From the NCBI GenBank assembly GCA_000720805.1, contig JODI01000029.1, positions 1 to 64,000 of the forward strand: 64,000 bases of DNA, given 5' to 3'. Positions 45,001 to 55,211 of this stretch are shown here, one piece after another. The position numbers and the translations under genes are program-made. Source of the DNA: Streptomyces violaceoruber. Lineage in GTDB: Bacteria; Actinomycetota; Actinomycetes; Streptomycetales; Streptomycetaceae. How positions within the stretch are numbered: position 1 is the stretch's first letter; each line of letters opens with the position of its first letter. Under the pieces are notes generated by a model. That model searched no databases, was not told the DNA's origin, and saw only the letters and a list, made by a program, of their open reading frames with translations.

Positions 45001-46388
45001 GCCGGGTGTTCCCGTGGCCGGTGATGGCGGTGGCCTGTGCGGTGGTCAACGGCCGACCCGTCGCCGTCACCGGCTCCGTCGACGGAACGACGAAGGTATG
45101 GGACCTGACCACGGGCCACCTCATCGGCCCGCTGACCGGTAACACCGAGTCGGTGCGTACGGTGACGTGCACCATGCTCGACGGCCAACCCGTCGCCGTC
45201 ACCGGATCCGACGACGGAGCACTGCGGGTGTGGGACCTGGCCACCGGCCAACCCCTGGGCCAACTGACCGCTCACACCTCCGTGGTGCGTGCGGTGGCGT
45301 GCACCCTGCTGGATGATCGGCCCGTCGCGGTCACCAGCTCCGACGACCGGACGGTCCGCGTGTGCGACCTGTTCTTCGGCCAACCCGTGGGCCGGCCCAT
45401 GACCGGTCACACCGCAATTGTGCGAGCTGTGGCGGCCGCGATGCTGAACGGCCGGTCCATCGCCGTCACCGCCTCCTTCGACCGTTCAGTGCGCATGTGG
45501 GATGTGGCCACCGGCCGACCCGTCGGCCGGCTGACCGACCTCGGAGACAGCATCGTCAAAACGGTGGCGTGCACGGTACTGGACGGCCGACCCGTCGTCG
45601 TCACCGTCACCGGCACCGTCATCGGCTCCGAAGGCATCGCCAACATCGTGCGGGTCTGGGACCTGGCCACGGGGCACCTCGTCGGTCGGCCGACCGGCCC
45701 CGTCGGCGCGGTGTATGCGCTGGCGTGCACGGTGCTGGACGGCCGACCGGTCGCCGTCACCGGCTCCGACGGAACGGCGAAGGTGTGGGACTTGGCCACC
45801 GGCCACCCCGTCGGCCGGCTGTCCGGGCCCACCGGCAATGTGCATGCGCTGGCGTGCACGGTGCTGGACGGCCGGCCCGTCGCCGTCACCGGCTCCGACG
45901 ACGGAACAGCGCGGGTATGGGATCTGACCGCCCACCTGGTCTCCGTCACCGGCTCCGAAAACGGAACAGTGCGGATGTGGGACGACCTCGCCGGCCTGCC
46001 CGTCGGCCACATGACTGGCGGCCCCACTGGCGTGGTGTATGCGGTGGCGTGCACGGAGTTGGACGGCCGACCGGTCGCCGTCACCGGCTCCGACGACGGA
46101 ACAGTGCGGATATTGGATCTGACCACCGGCCTACCCGTCGGCCGGCTCATGACCGGTCACACCGGCGCTGTGTATGCGGTGGTGTGCACGGTGCTGGACG
46201 GCCGGCCGGTCGCCGTCACCGGATCCGATGACAGCACAGTGCGGGTATGGGACCTGGCGAAGCACGGCATCATGGGAGTCGTTCACCTTCCGGGACGCTG
46301 CCGTGCAGTGGCAGTCACCGAGGAAGACATCCTGGTCTGTGCCTGCGACAACGACATCGCCGTCTTCAGCCGAACACCGGCGGAATAG
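42036..46388 (+). CDS. Caspase-like protease fused to P-loop NTPase and WD40 propellers
   Basis: A 1450-aa multidomain protein. Residues about 8-245 are a caspase-fold (peptidase C14) domain with catalytic His91 in 'YIAGHGEIL' and Cys142 in 'LLLDTCYSG'. Residues about 300-560 hold a STAND-like NTPase: Walker A 'AGPGSGKTA' (Lys335) and Walker B 'LIDALDEA' (Asp425, Asp428, Glu429). A helical region with 'YRLYHQSLAEHLRE' typical of STAND ATPases follows, to about 795. From about 798 to the end there are 14 WD40 blades plus a degenerate last one, each with 'GRPVAVTGSDD' and 'VRVWDL', enough for two seven-bladed propellers. Start 42036 has GGAGG 5 bp upstream. Inferred role: ligand binding by the propellers drives NTPase-dependent oligomerisation and protease activation, with the upstream hydrolase as partner or target. 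Confidence 0.88.
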   Translation: MPAESAPRRLLIATAITRYPKAPAHLRWDRPGLAQAHERIVELFTGQLGYEHAPVLGLDLTSDQLTQRLRAFCKSPERRPDDMIAVYIAGHGEILDDGGEHVLLTADTDPDDIDDALPTLSLARKMLLGTGVRRLMLLLDTCYSGQGGSELAASALARMNRRWGQESGSGFVVVASAQSNEQAAAGVFPHLLEQAVVSLATAGHGPRALPLDTVVQQMNDHPDRPGHQRIGLAQIALTGAVPPFLPNPRHNVRLIDVDLGVQQAFEWEEHAERRETEFRTRLLVRAMGNAVPHRVGWWFTGRHQALLEITQWLGRAGPDPLRPALAVTAGPGSGKTAVLGLIATLTHPDRRRTVPLDSLGLNPLIVPAQDAVDVTIYAQNLTDEQVLHGMAAAAHLGAHDTVDELLQALAPRLATHGRPLTVLIDALDEAATPDTLCRVILRPLIDRAAGRIRLLLGTRPHLLDRLGLPREQQIDLDADRYADFDALLAYTVRNLIEAHPDSPYLNCPDPLRLAIARQVAAAAGRSFLVARITAGSLAADPELPDPDDLAWRAGLPRRPGDAMRLDLTERLGDNAARAADLLRPLAFAEGQGLPWEDLWAPLASTTSGRPYTDDDLLWLRSVAGAYVVEAIEADRSAYRLYHQSLAEHLREGTDATAIHAAFTRTLLDRVPYGPDGHRDWKLAHPYTLRHLATHATHGGLLDDLVTDPEYLVHARPDALMVHLHTVRSETARLPVAIYRASIATHRHANVDERRQILALDAARYNTPPLLAAFNSRASGHAWKPLSASGGRLSAALRNTLTGHTGAVRALAYTTLGGRPVAVTGSDDRTVRIWDLTTGQPVGRPMTGHTDAVEAVACAMLDGRPVAVTGSDDRTVRIWDLTTGLPVGRPMTGHIARVEAVTCTVLNGRPVAVTGSWDATVRVWDLLSCQPIGLLTGHTAGVHAVACTVLSGRPIAVAGDTHATVRVWDLLSGQPIGVLSRCVSQIEGNGRVFPWPVMAVACAVVNGRPVAVTGSVDGTTKVWDLTTGHLIGPLTGNTESVRTVTCTMLDGQPVAVTGSDDGALRVWDLATGQPLGQLTAHTSVVRAVACTLLDDRPVAVTSSDDRTVRVCDLFFGQPVGRPMTGHTAIVRAVAAAMLNGRSIAVTASFDRSVRMWDVATGRPVGRLTDLGDSIVKTVACTVLDGRPVVVTVTGTVIGSEGIANIVRVWDLATGHLVGRPTGPVGAVYALACTVLDGRPVAVTGSDGTAKVWDLATGHPVGRLSGPTGNVHALACTVLDGRPVAVTGSDDGTARVWDLTAHLVSVTGSENGTVRMWDDLAGLPVGHMTGGPTGVVYAVACTELDGRPVAVTGSDDGTVRILDLTTGLPVGRLMTGHTGAVYAVVCTVLDGRPVAVTGSDDSTVRVWDLAKHGIMGVVHLPGRCRAVAVTEEDILVCACDNDIAVFSRTPAE

Positions 46389-46731
46389 ACGGTTGTGAGG
46401 ACCCACGACCCGTCAGGGATGAAGCTGCCGGGCCACCGAGCCTCTCCCGTTCGATCCAGACGACGAGAATGCCGATTCGCGGAGAACCCCACTGCTCCAA
46501 AAGTGGCGATCATCGCCGATGAACGGACCGCTGAGGCAGCTCGTGAGGCGCTTGAGAGCCGCGCCGCCGAAGCCCGCAGGACCGAGCGTGCGCGGTAAAT
46601 CCGGCAGGTCGCCGAAGAAGGAAAGGTGAGAACCGCTCCCGGGGCTACCCCTTTAACTGTCGGCCCCGGCCAAGGAGAAGGCAGCTGAGTCCGTAGCGGT
46701 CGTCGAGGACGAGACGGCCACTCCGGAAGCC
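46389..46731. other. Gap with a possible degraded frame
   Basis: Plus-strand reading gives 'KVAIIADERTAEAAREALES' and 'RAAEARRTERAR', a stop at 46596, then 'IRQVAEEGKVRTAPGATPLT'. The charged, helical composition suggests the remains of one protein broken by a stop, possibly continuous with the next small gene. No family recognised. Confidence 0.35.
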
Positions 46732-47001
46732 GTGGCCGAAGCGTATGAGGCAGTTCAGTCCCTCCTCGCCGAGACAGCCGCGTCCGATGCGGAGATTACG
46801 GCCCGCGAGCGACGTACCCGCTTCACCAAGATTCTCACCAGCACGGTGAGGAGCATCGAGTCCCTCGACCCGGACGATTTGGTCGCCGTCGAGGACGATG
46901 ACCTGCGCGCCGGCATCACCGCAGCCCAGAAGTGGATCAACAAGCTCGCCGATCTCATCTCCCCGTCAGCGCCAGGCACGACGCCAAACTCATCCCGCTG
47001 A
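46732..47001 (+). CDS. Small hypothetical protein, possibly a C-terminal remnant
   Basis: 89 aa, acidic and helical: 'AEAYEAVQSLLAETAASDAE', 'TRFTKILTSTVRSIESLDPD', 'DLRAGITAAQKWINKLADLI'. The coding look continues upstream in the same frame to 46664 without an ATG or GTG, so the true gene may be the tail of a longer one. No homology recognised. The following stretch 47002-47454 contains no gene. Confidence 0.5.
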   Translation: MAEAYEAVQSLLAETAASDAEITARERRTRFTKILTSTVRSIESLDPDDLVAVEDDDLRAGITAAQKWINKLADLISPSAPGTTPNSSR

Positions 47002-47454
47002 TGGCACGAAGGCTCCGCACCCGTGGAGCCTTCGGCCTATCGGACGTCAGCGAGATTAGCGGCGCGGACGCAGCCGGGGGGCGAGGCGGCTCAGCCGGTA
47101 GCGCGTTGGCAGGGGCCGCCGTCAGCGCGGCGGCGACGTCAGGCGTGGAATGTGGGCAGGGGAGAGATCGGAGGGGGCACGGTGCAGGCGTGCGGGGCGG
47201 CGCCACCGGCCGGAGGCGTCACGGGCGACGTCGACTTCACCACCAACTCGGGTTCTACCAGCGTGACGTTCAGCGTCTCCCGGCTGCCCCACCCGGCGGA
47301 TTCCCTGTCAAGTGCAGCGTGTTGAACTCATACGCACGCGGATCTTGTGGTCAGGGCGGGGCAGATGGCGCACCCAGCGTGAGCCGGCGCAGGCTGCTGA
47401 TTCCGACCGCAGCCTCATTCGTGCTGGGGGTTGTTCTTGCAGACACCAGCGCCG

Positions 47455-47773
47455 CCATGAACAAGACGGAGGCGTTCAACCTTCTCCCAGTCGACTGGCC
47501 TCGGCAACGGTGCCGTCGTCACCGACAACGACCTGTCGAGCAGGAGGAGGCCGTGTAGTTCAACAGCCTGCTCACAGAAGTGGAGATCATTCACAACGCC
47601 CTGGACATCGCCGAGATTGTTCGCCGGCTCCAGAGGGAGGGTCACATGGGCGTGCCCGAGGATCTGGTGCGCGTCTCGCCGTACCTGATCGAGCACATCC
47701 GCCGCTTCGGCGACTACTCCGTCCACGAACTCGGCCACGGGGGTCGGGTCAGGAGACAAGCCGGGGTCCTTTA
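47455..47773 (+). pseudogene. Tn3-family transposase C-terminal relic
   Basis: Read over three frames: 'MNKTEAFNLLPVDW', 'TGLGNGAVVTDNDLSS', then 'FNSLLTEVEIIHNALDIAEI', 'VRRLQREGHMGVPEDLVRVS' and 'PYLIEHIRRFGDYSVHELGH'. This is the conserved end of Tn3-type transposases (SPYLxxHIxRFGxY). Two frameshifts and a missing N-terminus make it dead. No resolvase or terminal repeat was seen in the window. Confidence 0.75.
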
Positions 47774-47870
47774 GCTGGTGGTTGCGGGGAGGTGCACTCG
47801 GTCCTGGCGGGGCGTCGCCATGGCAGGACCGGCACCCTGGTGCAGTAAACTTCGATCAAGAAGGTTGATC

Positions 47871-49340
47871 TCAACGGCTGTTCACAGATGCCTCGTTCGA
47901 GGCGGTGACCGCATCTGGATCGGTGGCACGTTCCGTCATCACGGAGCCTTTCGCGGGTTCGGACTTCGCCAGCCACAGGCCGGTGAACACGGCGATGGCC
48001 AATGTGAGGGCGCCCGCCGCGACGAAGGCACTGTTCAGGCTGGCCCCGAAGGAGGCGCCGCCGGATTGCCGGGTGCGGACGATGGCTCCGAGTACCGCCA
48101 CGCCGAGCACCGCGCCGATCTGGCGGGTGGTGCTGCTGATGCCGGAGGCGAGGCCGCCTTCTTGCGGACTGACGGCTTGGATGGCGGCGCCGGTCAGTGG
48201 GGACAGGGTCAGGGCGAAGCCAGTGCCGGCGAGTGACAGTCGCCACCACACGTTCGCGTAGTCGGTGTCCGCGTGCACCGTGCCGAGCGCCAGCAGTCCC
48301 AGGCCGGCCAGGACCAGGCCGGTGGTAACCACGATGCGGAAGCCGTACCGGGCGGCGAGTCGGCCCGCGTACGGGCTGACGATCACCATGGCGAGGGATA
48401 CCGGCAGCGTCTGCAGGCCGGCGCGCAGGATCGAGCTGCCCTGGACGTACACGAAGAACTGGGAGAAGAAGAACGACGACCCCATGAGCGCGAACCCCAC
48501 CACGACCATGGCGGTGTTGGACACGGTGAACAGGCGCTGCCCGAACAGCCGCAGCGGCAGCATCGGCGCGGAACGACGCGCTTCGACCGCGACGAAGGCG
48601 GCGAGGAAGATCACCGCGGTGGCGAAGCTGCCCAGGATCACCGGCGACGTCCAGCCGCGGGCACCACCCTCGATCAGCCCGTAGGTCAGCACCCCCACCC
48701 CCAGAACGGACAGCACCGTCCCCGGGATGTCGATCGCGGGGGCGCTCGGATTGCGGGACTCGCCGAGGTGACGCAGGCCGACCAGCAGCAGGACCAGGCC
48801 GATGGGCAGATTGACCAGGAAGACGGCGGGCCAGCCGAAGGCTTCTGTCAGTACGCCGCCGGCCACGGGGCCCGCGGCCAGACCGATCCCGCTCAATCCG
48901 GCCCACAGCCCAATCGCCTTCATGCGTTCTTGCGGCATGGGATGGGCGGCGGCGAGCAGGGCGAGCGAGGCAGGGCTCAGCGCCGCGGCCCCGATGCCCT
49001 GCAGCACCCGGCCGGCGATCAGCCAGCCGAGCGAGGGCGCGAGGGCGCACACCAGGGACGCGGCGGTGAACACCGCCACGCCGGTCAGGTACACCCGCTT
49101 GCGGCCGAACCGGTCGGCGAAGATGCCGCCGGACAGCAGCAGCATGGCGACCAGCAGTACGTACGCGTCGACGATCCATTGCAGACCGGTCAGTTGAGTG
49201 TGCAGGCGGTGCTGCATGTCGGGCAGTGCCGCTCCGACGATCGTGTTGTCGAGCAGGACCATGAACTGGCCCAGACAGGTCACCGTGAGTAGCACGGCCC
49301 GGTTTGATCGACTGCCTGCGGTCGCGAGCGATGCAGCCAT
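47871..49340 (-). CDS. MFS multidrug-efflux type transporter (DHA2 family)
   Basis: 489-aa membrane transporter with about 14 spans. Signatures are 'CLGQFMVLLDNTIVGAALPD' in span 1, 'GGIFADRFGRKRVYLTGVAV' between spans 2 and 3, 'AGRVLQGIGAAALSPASLAL' and motif C-like 'GLSGIGLAAGPVAGGVLTEA'. Start 49340 has GGGGG just upstream. It is transcribed divergently from a TetR gene with two operator copies in the 147-bp gap, so it is most likely induced by its own substrate. Unlike the pump at 21654, its regulator is not in the same operon. Confidence 0.93.
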   Translation of the reverse strand: MAASLATAGSRSNRAVLLTVTCLGQFMVLLDNTIVGAALPDMQHRLHTQLTGLQWIVDAYVLLVAMLLLSGGIFADRFGRKRVYLTGVAVFTAASLVCALAPSLGWLIAGRVLQGIGAAALSPASLALLAAAHPMPQERMKAIGLWAGLSGIGLAAGPVAGGVLTEAFGWPAVFLVNLPIGLVLLLVGLRHLGESRNPSAPAIDIPGTVLSVLGVGVLTYGLIEGGARGWTSPVILGSFATAVIFLAAFVAVEARRSAPMLPLRLFGQRLFTVSNTAMVVVGFALMGSSFFFSQFFVYVQGSSILRAGLQTLPVSLAMVIVSPYAGRLAARYGFRIVVTTGLVLAGLGLLALGTVHADTDYANVWWRLSLAGTGFALTLSPLTGAAIQAVSPQEGGLASGISSTTRQIGAVLGVAVLGAIVRTRQSGGASFGASLNSAFVAAGALTLAIAVFTGLWLAKSEPAKGSVMTERATDPDAVTASNEASVNSR

Positions 49341-49405
49341 GGGGACCCCCGATCGGTAGTTGCACCCGGCCACGGTCGACGCGGGCGGAGATACGCTTGA
49401 GCGCT

Positions 49406-49476
49406 CTAATGCAGTCGGCGACTGCGTTAGATGACTGTAAGGAGGGTGGCCTATAAACGCAAGTATCGACTGCGTT
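49406..49476. promoter_or_regulatory. Two 21-bp TetR-type operators in divergent promoter region
   Basis: AATGCAGTCGGCGACTGCGTT (49408-49428; flanking CT/AG extend symmetry to 49406-49430) and AACGCAAGTATCGACTGCGTT (49456-49476) share both half-sites and the same length. Each copy could cover one of the two divergent promoters. Confidence 0.8.
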
Positions 49477-49487
49477 AAGGTGGAGGC

Positions 49488-51585
<2,098 letters not shown>

Positions 51586-51683
51586 CCCACTGCTCAGGGC
51601 ACGGGAGGCGAGCTGCGCAACGAGTCGTTCATCATGACTGCGGGGCCCTATATCTGCAGTCCATGCACACCCACCCGAGCTAG

Positions 51684-51884
51684 GTGACGATCACCCTGGA
51701 CCTGCACCCGGGAAAGGAAGCCTGCTCGAGGCTGTGCTTCCCGACCGGGGACGTCTACGGGGCATCGCCCGAACTGGCTGAGGCCATCGTGGAACTCCGC
51801 AACCGCGGGGGCGCCGTCGATGGCCCCGCTGACGCGCCGTTGCCTGTGGGCGCCATGATCACACCTTCCTCGGGGGTGGCGTGA
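51684..51884 (+). CDS. Small hypothetical protein
   Basis: 66 aa from GTG 51684: 'TITLDLHPGKEACSRLCFPT', 'GDVYGASPELAEAIVELRNR'. The frame has coding-like composition but no recognised family and no strong ribosome site. It could be the remnant of a plasmid gene. The segment from 51885 to the hairpin at 51982 carries no gene. Confidence 0.35.
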   Translation: MTITLDLHPGKEACSRLCFPTGDVYGASPELAEAIVELRNRGGAVDGPADAPLPVGAMITPSSGVA

Positions 51885-51981
51885 TGACGGCGATCCCGAG
51901 GCGTACGAGCCGGTCACCGCCAGTGAGTGGGCTACCGGTTCGTGATCGACACCGCAACCATCTGAGACCGGTCCCGCGAGC

Positions 51982-52013
51982 GAGGGCCCGGCGGATGATC
52001 CGCCGGGGCCCTC
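51982..52013. terminator. GC-rich hairpin, probable terminator
   Basis: GAGGGCCCGGCGGAT and ATCCGCCGGGGCCCTC pair over about 15 bp with one bulge and a one-base loop. It lies between decayed genes and the peptidoglycan-binding protein gene and probably insulates the latter. Confidence 0.7.
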
Positions 52014-52187
52014 ACGTGTTGTCGTACGCCCTATCAACCACCGCCGAGGGCGGCACGGCGGTTGCGCGTCATGCCCGATGACCCTGACGTGCGTTCTTTC
52101 GGCCTGGTCGAATCTCGTGGACCGCTGGTCGGGTTCCCACGCACTCTTGCTCTCATCACAGGAACCACACACTTCGGGAGAGACGTC

Positions 52188-52556
52188 ATGCGCACCCACC
52201 GTTTGGCCCTGTTGTGCAGCACCGTCGTACTCGCCGCCGGCGGGACCCTCGCGGGCGCGACCTCGGCGAGCGCCGTGGCCCCCGCCGAGTCCAACTGCAA
52301 CTACATCTCCGACTCCTCGCGGCCCACGGTCCGCCCCGGCGACAAGGGCAACGCGGTTCGCCAGGTGCAGTGCCTCATCAACTTCTACAGCGCGTACCCC
52401 ACCTGGCTCGACGTGGACGGAGACTACGGTCAGAACACGGCGCAGGGCGTCTACTGGGTGCAGACCTGCAACGGCACCACGGGCGGCGCCGACGGCATCG
52501 TCGGCTCCAGCACATGGTCCCGTCTCTACAGCCCCAAGGCCGCCTGCGCCATATAG
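52188..52556 (+). CDS. Secreted peptidoglycan-binding protein
   Basis: 122-aa exported protein. A signal peptide (LALLCSTVVLAAGGTLAGAT, cleavage after ASA near residue 29) precedes a PG_binding_1-like domain: 'RPGDKGNAVRQVQCLINFYS', 'WLDVDGDYGQNTAQGVYWVQ' and 'DGIVGSSTWSRLY'. Cysteines in NCNY, QCL, TCN and ACAI may form two disulfides. GGGAG lies 8 bp before ATG 52188. It is followed 101 bp later by a secreted amidase, so the two probably act together on cell-wall peptidoglycan. Confidence 0.9.
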   Translation: MRTHRLALLCSTVVLAAGGTLAGATSASAVAPAESNCNYISDSSRPTVRPGDKGNAVRQVQCLINFYSAYPTWLDVDGDYGQNTAQGVYWVQTCNGTTGGADGIVGSSTWSRLYSPKAACAI

Positions 52557-52657
52557 CCGTACAGCCGCACTCCTCCGTTCCACCGGCTGCCCGCTTCCCG
52601 ACCGACCGAGCGGGCAGCTTCGACCGGCCCGGACAACCCCACAGGAGGAATCACGCG

Positions 52658-53419
52658 ATGACGGTCCCGGACTCGACCTCCGCGGGTTCACCGAACCCGG
52701 CCCACACGGCGTCCCCGGTACCACGACGCGTGTTCCTGGGCGCGCTCGGAATCGCCGCCGCGTTGAGCGTGGTGCCCCGGCCCGCGGCGGCCGCCGTCTC
52801 CGCCGCGTACACGCTGCTGTCGCGCGGGGACTGGGGCGCGGACGAGACCCTGCGGTACGCCGCCGACGGTACGGAGCTCTGGCCGCCGGCGTACTACCCG
52901 GTCCAGACCCTCACCGTGCACCACACCGACGACGGCAGCACCGATCCGGACCCCGCCGCGGTGGTACGCGCCATCTACCGCAACGACACCGTCGGCAAGG
53001 GCTACGGCGACATCGGTTACAACTTCCTGATCGACAGGAACGGCCGGGTGTACGAGGGGCGTTGGTCCGGTACCGACGGCACGGCCGCACACGATGCGGC
53101 GGGCGGGCTCGTCACCGGCGCGCACGTCCAGGGATACAACACCGGCAACATCGGAATCGCCCTTCTGGGAACGCTGACGACCACGCCCGCGACGGCCGCC
53201 GCACGCACCGCACTCATCCAGCTCCTGGCCGAACTGGCCGGGCGTCACGCGATCGCCCCCTTCGGGAAGGTGCTCTACCGCAATCCGGTGAGCGGAGTCA
53301 GCCGCGCCGCGCCTGCCATCGGCGGTCACCTCGACTGGGCGGACACCGACTGTCCGGGCACGGTCCACGCCGACCTGCCCGCCATACGCGCAGAGGTGGC
53401 CGCGCTGATACAGGCATGA
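52658..53419 (+). CDS. Tat-exported N-acetylmuramoyl-L-alanine amidase (PGRP/Amidase_2)
   Basis: 253-aa zinc amidase that cleaves the bond between muramic acid and the stem peptide. The N-terminus has a twin-arginine signal (PRRVFLGALGIAAALSVV). The domain begins 'LLSRGDWGADETLRY' and contains the zinc ligands 'TLTVHHTDDG' (His88/His89), 'GYGDIGYNFLIDRNGRVYEG' with the catalytic Tyr, and the last ligands in 'GGHLDWADTDCPG'. AGGAGG is present upstream of ATG 52658. Works outside the cell, alongside the peptidoglycan-binding protein just upstream. Confidence 0.93.
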   Translation: MTVPDSTSAGSPNPAHTASPVPRRVFLGALGIAAALSVVPRPAAAAVSAAYTLLSRGDWGADETLRYAADGTELWPPAYYPVQTLTVHHTDDGSTDPDPAAVVRAIYRNDTVGKGYGDIGYNFLIDRNGRVYEGRWSGTDGTAAHDAAGGLVTGAHVQGYNTGNIGIALLGTLTTTPATAAARTALIQLLAELAGRHAIAPFGKVLYRNPVSGVSRAAPAIGGHLDWADTDCPGTVHADLPAIRAEVAALIQA

Positions 53420-53546
53420 CCAACCGGGCGTACACGGCGTCGACCACGCCCTGTACGCCCGAGGAACGTCCGTTTCTGTCATTGCCTTCACAGGGGACGC
53501 GCGGCATTCTCTGCTCCATCGGGCAGGAATCACGCATGGGGGGACC

Positions 53547-54557
53547 GTGCTGCGTATCCATTTCACGCCGGAGGATCTGTCACGAATCCGGCTCGCCGGA
53601 GGCCCCGACCCCTTGTGGGAGATCACCGCAAGCCTGCACCGCTTACAGTCCCGGCAGGGGAGATGGGCCCATGCCGCCTGGTACCGCGACGCCCGCGCCA
53701 CCATCGCCACGAAGAAACTGGGCGCGGTCGTACGCACGCTGCTGTTGCCGCTGCTCCCCCGCGCGGTGTACTTCCCCGACTTCCTCACGCCGGCCGAGGC
53801 GGGCCACGGGCTGAAGAGCGGACTCGACGCCATCCTCGACACACCGCCCGCCCGGGTCCGCCACGAGATCGATCTGCTGGCCCAGGTGAGGAACGTACCC
53901 ACGCTCTTGTACCGCCTGACCGACAGGGACGCCCGCGCCGAACTGGTCACCGCGCTGCGCAGGTACCACAGCGCTGTCATCGCCCCCCGCGGCGACATCA
54001 TGCAGGCCCACGTCGACGCCGAGTGTGCCCGCCGAGGTCGCGACCTGCTGCACGGCGGAGCGGACGGACTGCTCGGGGGACTGGGCCCCGCCATGCGCTG
54101 GAAAGCTCCCGTCCTCGAGGTGGAATACGCGGGCGGCGTCGATCGTGACCTGCGCCTGGGCGGGCGCGGCCTGCTCTTGATCCCCTCGTACTTCTGCTGG
54201 CAGAAGCCGGTCTCCTTCGCCGACCCCGACCTGCCGCCCGTCCTCCTGTACCCGCCGGCACCGGCCGACCCCGCGCCCCCGCCCTGCTCCTCGAAGGCGC
54301 CGTTGTCGACACTCCTCGGACGCACCCGAGCCGCGGTACTGGTCGCGTTGACGCACGGCGCCACCAATTCGGAGATCGCCCGCGCGGTCTCGGTGTCTCC
54401 CGCCAACGCCAGCCACCACACCACGGTGCTGCGCGACTCGGGGCTCATCGCCAGTCACCGCCACGCGAACACCGTCCTGCACACCCTCACCCCGCTCGGA
54501 GCCGCACTCCTCCGCCTCCCCGATCAGGACCGCCGGGTCACGTCGCACGACGGCTGA
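53547..54557 (+). CDS. ArsR-like winged-helix regulator with N-terminal DUF5937-type domain
   Basis: 336-aa protein. The N-terminal 240 residues ('LRIHFTPEDLSRIRLAGGPD', 'DPLWEITASLHRLQ', 'GRGLLLIPSYFCWQKPVSF') form a conserved actinobacterial domain usually found in front of an ArsR helix-turn-helix. The C-terminus reads 'LLGRTRAAVLVALTHGATNS', 'EIARAVSVSPANASHHTTVL' and 'GLIASHRHANTVLHTLTPLG', a clear winged helix. GTG 53547 follows GGGGGG. No metal-binding cysteine motif is obvious, so it likely senses something else. No adjacent target gene on either strand. Confidence 0.88.
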   Translation: MLRIHFTPEDLSRIRLAGGPDPLWEITASLHRLQSRQGRWAHAAWYRDARATIATKKLGAVVRTLLLPLLPRAVYFPDFLTPAEAGHGLKSGLDAILDTPPARVRHEIDLLAQVRNVPTLLYRLTDRDARAELVTALRRYHSAVIAPRGDIMQAHVDAECARRGRDLLHGGADGLLGGLGPAMRWKAPVLEVEYAGGVDRDLRLGGRGLLLIPSYFCWQKPVSFADPDLPPVLLYPPAPADPAPPPCSSKAPLSTLLGRTRAAVLVALTHGATNSEIARAVSVSPANASHHTTVLRDSGLIASHRHANTVLHTLTPLGAALLRLPDQDRRVTSHDG

Positions 54558-54782
54558 AGGCCACGGCAGTTGTCCGCGGCGCATCCGCGGTTACGCGGTG
54601 ATCCGCAGTCGTCCGCGACCCAGAGGTCCACTGTCCTGCAGACACCCGTCTGCCTGCCCGGCGACTGCTTGAGCTGCTCACCCGGGACCAGAAGTGAACA
54701 AGCCCCGACACGGGCCGTTCTTGCAGAGCACCCGCCACTCAACCTGCGCTGAGAATCGCTCACCTTCAGTGCGACAGGTCAG

Positions 54783-55020
54783 TGCGCATTCCGGTGCGTC
54801 CCCTTTGGCCAAGGGGTGGGCATTGGCCGCACCAGCGCGGCTCACCGTCACCTTGCGTGTGCGCATCGCGGTGCGGTGCGCAGTGCCGGGCGCATGGTGA
54901 TGCGCACTGGTGCGGCGGCCGGGAGTGAACTGCATCGTCGGTGCGTGCACCGGTGCGCAGGGTGAATTCCATCGTGGAGCGCCTCGGTGCGCACGATGCC
55001 GTTCATCGGTGCCGTGCGCA
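54783..55020. repeat. Cluster of seven TGCGCA palindromes
   Basis: TGCGCA occurs at 54783, 54860, 54877, 54901, 54954, 54988 and 55015, mostly in the context GGTGCGCA or GTGCGCA, with related GGTGCGT motifs at 54793 and 54941. No gene was recognised in 54558-55211. The density suggests an iterated protein-binding region. Confidence 0.6.
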
Positions 55021-55211
55021 CCGCGTCGTTCGGTTCCCGAGCGCTACACAGAGCGCGGCCGTTCCCCCGCCCATGACCATCTGGACGCGCTCGGCCGCAC
55101 CTGAACGAGTGCAATCGACGAAGCCACCCGGGGCGAGTGGTCTGCGGGGTGCCTGGGGTGGGTGCAGCCTTTGGGCTGAGAGGGTTTGGGGCGTACTGCG
55201 GAGGTTGTGCC

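Noticed and set aside
43890-45410. 506-codon minus-strand frame inside the caspase-WD40 gene
   Set aside because: Antisense shadow with no recognisable protein; typical of high-GC repeats.
44430-46388. Regularly spaced DNA repeats as a CRISPR or satellite array
   Set aside because: Period and content are explained by WD40 blades in a continuous coding frame.
52078-53814. 578-codon frame across the peptidoglycan-binding and amidase genes
   Set aside because: Arg/Pro-rich shadow; both secreted proteins are well supported in another frame.
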